Shown here piece by piece: positions 44,788 through 50,891 of a stretch of 50,891 bases of DNA. This DNA is from Bradyrhizobium uaiense. Its GTDB lineage: Bacteria; Pseudomonadota; Alphaproteobacteria; Rhizobiales; Xanthobacteraceae. The notes under the pieces were generated by a model. The model saw nothing but the letters and a program-made list of their open reading frames with translations. It made no database searches and was not told the origin of the DNA. Position numbers and translations under genes: made by a program. The stretch covers positions 1 through 50,891 of the forward strand of contig NZ_VKHP01000032.1 in NCBI RefSeq assembly GCF_010811875.1, given 5' to 3'. Within the stretch, counting starts at the first letter, position 1, and each line of letters starts with the position of its first letter.

Positions 44788-45314
44788 TCACACATCTCCG
44801 TCGCGTCGCTCAGCGCGACGCTGTTGGTTCATTCGCGCGACATCTCGCCACAAGACGCGATCAATCGTCCATCGCGTTTATCGATCATTTTCGAAATGCA
44901 TCTTTCGTCGCATCTGCCTGCGAGATGAAAAACTCGCCCCGTCATGTTCCAGTGCACTGTCGCAAACTCACGTCGGTGCAGCACGCCGGATGCGGTTCGC
45001 GATAACAACTCGTCTCTATTCGATCGCACTTCGACACGATCTGATCCGCCGACTGCGCGTCACGGAGAAGACTTCTTTCGCGTTGGATGCAACCGCGAGC
45101 ATCGCAGTCTTCTTCCGCGAGCCTCGCTTCACGCCTGAGAATTTCGGCCGACAGATCGCGCAGCAGATTTTTCTTCGACCAACGGCTCGCGCCAAATAAT
45201 CGTGTTTCATTCAAACACAAATACAGTCTGGCCCTCGCGAGAGAGCCCGCTATTATTCGAAGCGAATAAGACTCTATCCCTGCATGGACACACGGAGCGA
45301 GCGGACGCAGCACG
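44788..45314. other. Divergent intergenic region of the organosulfur island
   Basis: About 525 nt between the LLM monooxygenase (minus) and the DszC/SfnB-like gene (plus). It must hold both promoters. A perfect palindrome lies at 45253-45269, and a CGTCGCG/CGCGACG stem near 44810. Short frames are not convincing. Confidence 0.45.
45253..45269. promoter_or_regulatory. Perfect palindrome TTATTCG-N3-CGAATAA
   Basis: A 7-bp perfect inverted repeat with a 3-nt spacer, 46 nt upstream of the ATG at 45315. Its A+T-rich ends and position fit a dimeric-regulator operator. The regulator is not identified; none is encoded within the island. Confidence 0.45.
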
Positions 45315-46538
45315 ATGACGATTCATCCCGGCATACTCAGCATCAGCGACGACGCCCTCCACAAGCGTTTCGCGCCAATCTTTGAGACGATCGCGGCAGG
45401 CGCCGTGGCGCGCGAACGGAACCGCACGCTGCCGATCGAAGAGATCCGACTGTTGAAGGAGGCCGGCTTCGGCGCCCTGCGTGTGCCGACCGATTTCGGA
45501 GGGCTCGGCGCGACGCTCCACCAGACGTTCGAGCTGCTGATCGAACTCGCGGCCGCGGATTCCAACCTGCCGCAGGCGCTGCGGGCGCACTTCAACCTAG
45601 TCGAGGACTTGCAGCTAAACAAGGATTACGCGGTCAAGGCACGATGGCTCGGCGCCATCGCGAACGGCGCGCTTGTTGGTGTCGCCGTGACCGAGCCGGG
45701 CCTAGGCGCGGTCGATCGCTATCGGACCGCCGTCACGTCGGAGGGAACTCTGCTACGGCTCAACGGGGTGAAGTATTACACGACCGGCACACTTTATGCC
45801 GATCACCTGCTTGTCGCGGCCGACCAGGACGGCAAGCGAGTGACCGTCCTCGTCGACGCCAGCCAGCCCGGAGTCAGCGTTGCGGACGACTGGGACGGCT
45901 TCGGCCAGCGGCTCACGGCAAGTGGCACCGCAGAGTTCAAGAATGTCACGGTCACCCACGACCGGATCATCGGCCCCGGCTATGGAACGGAAGGCCGGGT
46001 GTTTGGAACGGCCCACGTCCAACTGATCCTGCTCGCCACGCTCGCAGGGATTGCGAAGCGCGCCGCGGCGGATACCAGCGACTGGATCAAGGCACGAACG
46101 CGCACGTTCACCCATGCCGTCGCCGACGTGCCGCGCAACGACCCTCTGGTGCAGCAGGTCATCGGTCAGCTCTTCAGCGCCGCTTTTGCCGCGCGGGCAA
46201 CGGTCCTTGCCGCGGTTGACGAGCTAGCGCGAACGCTTGATGGCCGTCACCAGGACCCTCAACAGCTCGATGCCTCAGAACTTGCGGCGGCACAGGCGCA
46301 GGTGACCGTCGTCAAGCTCGTGCTGGACGCCGTTACGACGCTGTTCGAAGTAGGCGGCGCCTCCCTGAGCTCGGAGAAGCTCGCCATTGATCGGCACTGG
46401 CGCAACGCACGCACCATCGCTTCCCACAACCCCGCGATCTTCAAGCTCCGCTCAATCGGAGCGTACGAGCTAAATGGCGCAGCGCTTCCATATGCCTGGA
46501 GTGCGGGCGTTCGTTCCACACGACAACAGGGTAACTAG
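45315..46538 (+). CDS. Acyl-CoA dehydrogenase-fold flavin monooxygenase (DszC/SfnB-like)
   Basis: 407 aa with an acyl-CoA dehydrogenase fold. N-terminal helical part: LPIEEIRLLKEAGFGALRVP then TDFGGLGATLHQTFELLIEL. Middle beta part: VAVTEPGLGAVDRYRTAVTS and GVKYYTTGTLYADHLLVAAD. C-terminal helices: DAVTTLFEVGGASLSSEKLA. The dehydrogenase catalytic Glu region is not conserved. Relatives include SfnB, DszC and other group D flavin monooxygenases, which oxygenate sulfur or aromatic compounds with FMNH2 from a reductase. It is divergent from the LLM monooxygenase operon and followed by a styA-like pseudogene. Confidence 0.78.
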   Translation: MTIHPGILSISDDALHKRFAPIFETIAAGAVARERNRTLPIEEIRLLKEAGFGALRVPTDFGGLGATLHQTFELLIELAAADSNLPQALRAHFNLVEDLQLNKDYAVKARWLGAIANGALVGVAVTEPGLGAVDRYRTAVTSEGTLLRLNGVKYYTTGTLYADHLLVAADQDGKRVTVLVDASQPGVSVADDWDGFGQRLTASGTAEFKNVTVTHDRIIGPGYGTEGRVFGTAHVQLILLATLAGIAKRAAADTSDWIKARTRTFTHAVADVPRNDPLVQQVIGQLFSAAFAARATVLAAVDELARTLDGRHQDPQQLDASELAAAQAQVTVVKLVLDAVTTLFEVGGASLSSEKLAIDRHWRNARTIASHNPAIFKLRSIGAYELNGAALPYAWSAGVRSTRQQGN

Positions 46539-46632
46539 CACCCCGCCTTCTCGCGAGGTTCGCGCGTCGAGACGATGACGCACGTCGAGATACCGCCTTC
46601 GGCGCCGAGAATCTTTCCTTCAGGAGAACCAC

Positions 46633-47884
46633 GTGTCCAATACCAACCGCAAAGTCGCGATCATTGGAGCAGGTCAACGCGGGATTTGATGTCACCATTC
46701 ACAGCGACCGTGACCGCGCGTCGCTACGCAACGATGCGCCTCCCACGGGGACGGCTGTCCATTTTGGCAAATCCCTCGAATACAATGCCGAAGTCATCGA
46801 GAATCTCTATGAGATCGGGACCAGCACCGGCATGAGCGTTCGGATATTCTCCGGCATCGGCGAGGCTCGAACTCCCGTTATCGAGTTCGACCGTCCCTTC
46901 AACTATCGGGCGCAGGCGGTTGATACGCGACTCCGTGCCGGCGATCGCCTCGGTCGTTTCCTGGCGCGAAGCGGAAAATTTGTCGTGCGCCCAGTCACGC
47001 CGGAAGATCTGGATGCGATTGCGCAGGACGCCGACCTCACCCTCGTGGCGACAGGAAAGGGCGGCTTGTCGTCCCTGTTCCCGGTTGATCCGGATCGCAC
47101 TGTCTATACCGAACCGCAGCGGCACCTGCTGCTCGCAACATTCAAGGAGCTGGATCGCGCCGATCAGCAGTTTGCCTATCGTAGCTCGGACGGCGCCAGG
47201 CACAACTAGTTCAACATTCATGCCGATTTCGGCGAGACGTTCTTCGGTCCTTATCTGCACAAGGATCTCGGCGCGACGCGGGCGTTCATTGGGTTCGCCA
47301 AGCCCGGCAGCCCGTGGATCGACATCTTCAATACTGTGAGCGATACCCAGAGCGCGCGTGACGCTGTGCTGAAGCTGTTCGCGACCTATTTCCCGGAAGA
47401 TTCTGAGGTGATCGACTAGTTGACGCCCCTGCACGAGGATCCGCACTCTTGGCTTCTCCGCGCAGTCCCGCCGATGGTTCGACGCGCCGTCGCCCGCACC
47501 AGAAATGGACACGCTATTGCAGCAATCGGGGATGCCGCAGTCTCCTTTGATCCGCTCGGCGGTCAGGGTGCGCAAAATGCTGTTGTCCAATCCGTACTGC
47601 TGATCCGAGCGCTCAAAGAGTACAAGGACAACGTCACCTATGAATGGCTGCAGGATCAATTCAAGCGGCACTGGGATAATCGCGCTGAGGCGGCAACGGA
47701 AGTTACCCGACTGCTTCTCGGCGATCCAAAATACGCGGCGCATGCCGAGCTGCTCTTCCCGGCAGCTGCGGTCAACGCAAAGATTGGAAGCGCGTTCTTC
47801 GATTTTCTACTCGGAGCCACGGCCGTTGCTCGGTATCCGGAGTCGGGAGAAGATAATCGAGTTAATTTCGGGTCTCGCTGGTGA
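46633..47884 (+). pseudogene. StyA-like FAD monooxygenase with a frameshift and two amber codons
   Basis: A styrene-monooxygenase-type oxygenase. The GTG at 46633 (AGGAG upstream) opens NTNRKVAIIGAGQ, the FAD motif, then hits a TGA near 46687. A small deletion moves the rest to another frame, which runs from AGFDVTIHSDRD to 47884 in one phase, interrupted only by TAG at 47207-47209 and 47417-47419. Visible motifs: HFGKSLEYNAEVIENLYEIG, DADLTLVATGKGGLSSLFPV and AIAGDAAVSFDPLGGQGAQN-like FAD/substrate loop. Both ambers lie in ACTAGTT; TGG to TAG changes would explain them. No StyB-type reductase follows. Confidence 0.75.
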
Positions 47885-49139
47885 GACAGCGGACAATGTC
47901 TTGGCAAGGTTCAGACCACCGGGGCAGTTTGCGCGCGGGCAATCGGTCGAGCGCGCGCTCGCCTCGTCATAAGCGACGGAGTTCACTAATTGGGCGATGA
48001 TCGAAGCCTATGCCGAACCTTACGAAAAGTCGGCAGCCTGCTATGATGCGTACGTGAGCAGACCGAAGGCCGTATACGGCAGCCGGGCTCGATGAAATCG
48101 AAGCCGATTCGAGACGTGCCAAGTTGTCGGGCACGTCCCTCAGCTATACGATCCCCCCCCTGAGACGGGTTTGCAGTGCCTGCCGATCAATGACGAGGTT
48201 GCTAAGGTTCAGGTCTGGCCGTCTTCCCGCCAACCACCTGACCAGCGCCCGCCCCGTCGACCACAAGACCCTACAATCATAGCTCCTACCCCATGGGTGG
48301 CCACACGCGCGCCAAAGTACACGTGTGCGAAGATGCCGCCGCAAATTTGCAGGAGCACGACCGGCCGTGGAAAGACGCGCAGGTCCGATCTGTCGAACCA
48401 TGAACGTACCTGTCGCTGGAACAAACCTGGGTCTTTCGACGTAAGCCATTCGTGATGCCGATACATGAACGAAGTCGCCCCCTCGCCTAGCTGCCCGACG
48501 CGGTGGTCTGACGAGTTCATGCGAAACTCCATTCGAGGATTGAAAAAGTTTTACTCGTTGTAATGACGGATCTGGGTCCACACTGATAGTACAACCTGAC
48601 GCCACGTGCGCTTCAAGCCGTTGCGCCTAGTATAGGAGTTCGGCCATTTGGCTTTGCCCTCACCGCCAGAGATCGGGCCTGTATACCAATTCGACGATGA
48701 TGCCGTCTTCGAGCACGTTGGAGACCGTTGGTCTGATGTGTCTTTGCTGGATTGCGCCTTTTGGGGTAAGCGGAAACGCCGGTCATGCACCGAGGATCGT
48801 GTACAGCGGAACTCATCGCCCTCGGCAAGCTGAGAGGAAGGCTACAACGCTCTTCGAAGTAGCCACCTCAGCCTGCAACGCGGCCGCAAGTATCTGCCGG
48901 GCGCCATCGCCGATGATCTGATCGAGTAGCGACCCACCGGCCGGCTCGTTGGACTCCTCGGCGTCATGGACCACCTTGAGCATGGGCGTATCTTCCCGAG
49001 CCGTCGCTCCAACGCCGACCTGATCGGAGTGACGGATTGCAGATCTTGTTCGGAAGGTGCGGCCGCTTCACGTCACCCGCCGATGGCCAGCCACAGGTTC
49101 TGATCATTGCTCCATCCTGCCGCGGCTCTACGTGGCCTC
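47885..49139. other. Decayed region before the effector gene
   Basis: No well-supported gene. On the plus strand 47890-48095 reads IISGLAGETADNVLAR then, after a TAA, FTNWAMIEAYAEPYEKSAAC, which looks like a gene tail I cannot name. On the minus strand an ORF from 48520 to 48209 (MNSSDHRVGQLGEGATSFMY, with a hydrophobic PVVLLQICGGIFAHVYFGAR) has a TGGAG ribosome site and could be a small membrane protein, at low confidence. Confidence 0.35.
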
Positions 49140-49169
49140 GTCAGCTTCTCGAAAGCTCACGCGACTAGA
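49140..49169 (+). promoter_or_regulatory. tts box (TtsI-binding type III secretion promoter element)
   Basis: The core GTCAGCTTCTCGAAAGCT matches the rhizobial tts-box consensus GTCAGCTTNTCGAAAGCT with no mismatch; it is preceded by TC and followed by CACGCGACTA. TtsI activates type III secretion and effector genes in response to flavonoids through NodD. The element points toward the effector-like gene starting 35 nt downstream. Confidence 0.88.
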
Positions 49170-49203
49170 GGTCTACTCAGGTGATCTTGGACGTGAGGCT
49201 AGC

Positions 49204-50891
49204 GTGGACCAGCAGAACTTTGTCCCATTCAACGTAACAGCTTGGTCGCAGGTGCATCACGAAGTCTCGAGTGAGCCACGGGCGGGCCAGGCCGGGCAAG
49301 AAGGCTTTGAGCAGCAATTGGCGGAGGCAGGTCAGGCCGCTCCCGCCGCCCCTAAGCGGGCTAATCGCGATTACTATCCGCATTTGTCTGAAGATGACCG
49401 GGACCTTATCGATAAAGCGATTGCTCAACGGGCGGCTCAGAGGAATCTAAGTCCATCCTCGGCTTCTACTTATATTCAAGCACTTCGAAAGCTCGTCAAT
49501 GATCTCCGCGCTCGTGGCCAAACGACTAGTTTAAAGGACCACCAATCCCTGATCGATCACGTCAACACCTACTTTTCCAATCCCAGCACCCGAAGCACTA
49601 TGTTGATTGGGTTGAACGCCCTTGGTGCGCATCTCAATCCGGCCCGTAGTCGCTATCCACATTTGTCTGAAGAAGAACAAGACCTTATCGATAAAGCGAT
49701 TGCTCAATGGGCGGCTCAGACGAATCTCCGTCCAAAAACAGCTGCCAATTATACTTCTGCACTTCGCCAACTCGTGAATGACCTCCGCGCTCGTGGCCAA
49801 ACGACTGATTTAGGGGACCATCAGTCCCTGGTCGATCACGTCAACACTTACTTTTCCAACTTTCCCGTCGGAAAGACTATGTTGGCTGGGTTGAACGCTC
49901 TTGGTGCGTATCTTGATTCGGCCTATGTCGCTTGTCGCGCCGGACGGCCGACCATTGCCCCCTCAGCGGCCGACGCGCAGCTCTTGGATCGGCTTGATCT
50001 CAGCGGACTCGCCACGAACAGCGTTGCTCTGTATGATTCAAGTTTTCGCAGATTTTCTAAAGCCCTTAACGTTGCGGGCCATACGATATCCGGGCTAGAT
50101 GATGCTGCGCGTATAGAATTCGCTCGGAAGTTGTTCCCGCAAGACAGAAATCTAGTGCCGGCGTTAAAAAGGGTTCGGGATGCCGAGCACGATTCCGGTG
50201 CGGGCGCCTCTCAGGAGCCAGCCGGCCATGCTGACCCGTCGCCCAGATTAGATGGGGTTCCCGAGGAGCTCTGGCTGCTGTTCGATGATGAAGCCCAGGA
50301 GTCGCCGACCGATCCATCGGAACTTGAGCGGCTGGAAAATGAGCTTCGCGGGGAAATTCAGAAAGAGCGAGATGACCGTCCCATTCAGCCGCCCTTCCTC
50401 CCGTTTAATCCGGAGGACTTCCCTCCTGTGAAAGTTCGCCGATTGCTGGATGATCAACCCGCCCAGCCAGCAGTCCCCGTCAACCCAAAGGACCTCAATA
50501 CAGGCGCTGGCGTGCTGAGGCATGCTCCCCTCCACGAATTGGAGAGGCAGTCGACAATGCAGCAAAGCGGGCACGAACAAACTGCTGCACTGGGCAGGAG
50601 CAGCGTCCTGCCGAGCGAGGACAGCCGACAGACCAGCTTGGTGATCGACACTGACCATTACACGGCGCTATTTGTGCCCGCGGGGATGACCCGGCAGAAC
50701 ACCCCACTCTATCCGCCTAACGCCGCCAGTGAGTTCGGATCTCGATCGGAAAACGCTTCGCAGCCTAGTCTTACTGCGTCACAAACGATGATCTGTGTAG
50801 TGGTCGAACTTGATCGCACAACAAGGACATCTCGACAGCATTCGGACCAGCCCATGTTCGAGCCGCCGTCGCATCGTCGCGATCGAATTTG
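49204..50891 (+). CDS. Putative type III effector with tandem repeats (partial, runs off the window)
   Basis: An open frame of 562 codons with no stop before the window end. The first in-frame ATG is far inside a repeat, so the GTG at 49204, preceded by GTGAGG at 5 nt, is the likely start. Residues 1-57 are polar, as expected of a type III secretion signal. Residues 58-150 and 151-243 are two near-identical 93-residue repeats, and a degenerate third covers about 259-325. A Pro/Glu/Asp-rich, disordered-looking segment follows. Repeats of this kind precede a SUMO-protease (C48, NopD-like) domain in some Bradyrhizobium effectors as I recall, but no protease domain lies within the window. The tts box upstream strongly supports effector status. 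Confidence 0.75.
   Translation, partial: MDQQNFVPFNVTAWSQVHHEVSSEPRAGQAGQEGFEQQLAEAGQAAPAAPKRANRDYYPHLSEDDRDLIDKAIAQRAAQRNLSPSSASTYIQALRKLVNDLRARGQTTSLKDHQSLIDHVNTYFSNPSTRSTMLIGLNALGAHLNPARSRYPHLSEEEQDLIDKAIAQWAAQTNLRPKTAANYTSALRQLVNDLRARGQTTDLGDHQSLVDHVNTYFSNFPVGKTMLAGLNALGAYLDSAYVACRAGRPTIAPSAADAQLLDRLDLSGLATNSVALYDSSFRRFSKALNVAGHTISGLDDAARIEFARKLFPQDRNLVPALKRVRDAEHDSGAGASQEPAGHADPSPRLDGVPEELWLLFDDEAQESPTDPSELERLENELRGEIQKERDDRPIQPPFLPFNPEDFPPVKVRRLLDDQPAQPAVPVNPKDLNTGAGVLRHAPLHELERQSTMQQSGHEQTAALGRSSVLPSEDSRQTSLVIDTDHYTALFVPAGMTRQNTPLYPPNAASEFGSRSENASQPSLTASQTMICVVVELDRTTRTSRQHSDQPMFEPPSHRRDRI
49375..49932 (+). repeat. Two tandem 279-nt coding repeats
   Basis: Unit 1 is 49375-49653 and unit 2 is 49654-49932, exactly 93 codons each and in frame. 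Long identical blocks include the DNA for LIDKAIAQ, VNDLRARGQTT and DHVNTYFSN. The high nucleotide identity points to recent duplication. Each unit begins YPHLSE and contains a Tyr/Leu pattern like the SAM-like core-binding domain of tyrosine recombinases. Confidence 0.8.

Overview
The window reads as accessory DNA, probably a symbiosis island, from a Bradyrhizobium-like alphaproteobacterium. The strongest clue is a near-perfect tts box (TtsI / type III secretion promoter element) at the right end, just upstream of a repeat-containing effector-like gene that runs off the window. Other clues are a recombinase-in-trio (RIT) element, IS91 and IS630 remnants, many broken genes, and two Liv-type (branched-chain amino acid family) ABC systems attached to catabolic enzymes.

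Layout. (1) 1-3.5 kb: RIT element next to a truncated IS91-type transposase and its recombinase. (2) 3.5-10.9 kb: gene-poor decay zone with an intact HU gene, a putative methyltransferase, a radical SAM/SPASM protein, and remnants of an osmoprotectant ABC transporter, an acyltransferase, an IS630 transposase and a macro-domain gene. (3) 10.9-34.9 kb: the centrepiece, an amide/amine catabolic island bracketed by two paralogous XRE-cupin regulators. On the minus strand, livK-livG-livF-livH-livM runs into N,N-dimethylformamidase (DMFase) genes, followed by an Lrp-type regulator. A second minus-strand operon is gmaS-mgsA-mgsB-mgsC (gamma-glutamylmethylamide / N-methylglutamate pathway). Divergent from it are a PuuB-like FAD oxidoreductase and a RidA-family protein. 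A LuxR-type regulator and an uncharacterised short-peptide/181-aa pair lie between the operons. (4) 35-37 kb: histidine decarboxylase plus a GNAT acetyltransferase. (5) 37.4-47.9 kb: an organosulfur-type island with an NtaA/DmoA-family monooxygenase, livGHMKF, a broken sfnG, a DszC/SfnB-like flavoprotein and a broken styA-like monooxygenase. (6) 47.9-50.9 kb: decayed DNA, tts box and effector gene.

How the genes may work together. In region 3 the ABC system would import a small N-substituted amide. DMFase would hydrolyse it to formate and an amine, GmaS would gamma-glutamylate the amine, and MgsABC and/or the FAD oxidoreductase would return nitrogen to glutamate. The most unusual feature is that the LivM permease ORF continues in frame into a complete DMFase small-subunit domain. 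This would place the hydrolase at the cytoplasmic mouth of its importer. There are also two DMFase large subunits, one of which has lost residues at positions that probably form the iron site. A 36-nt promoter motif is shared by livK and by the gmaS/oxidoreductase divergent promoter, which suggests one regulon. All of this was read by eye from translations; no database search was run.
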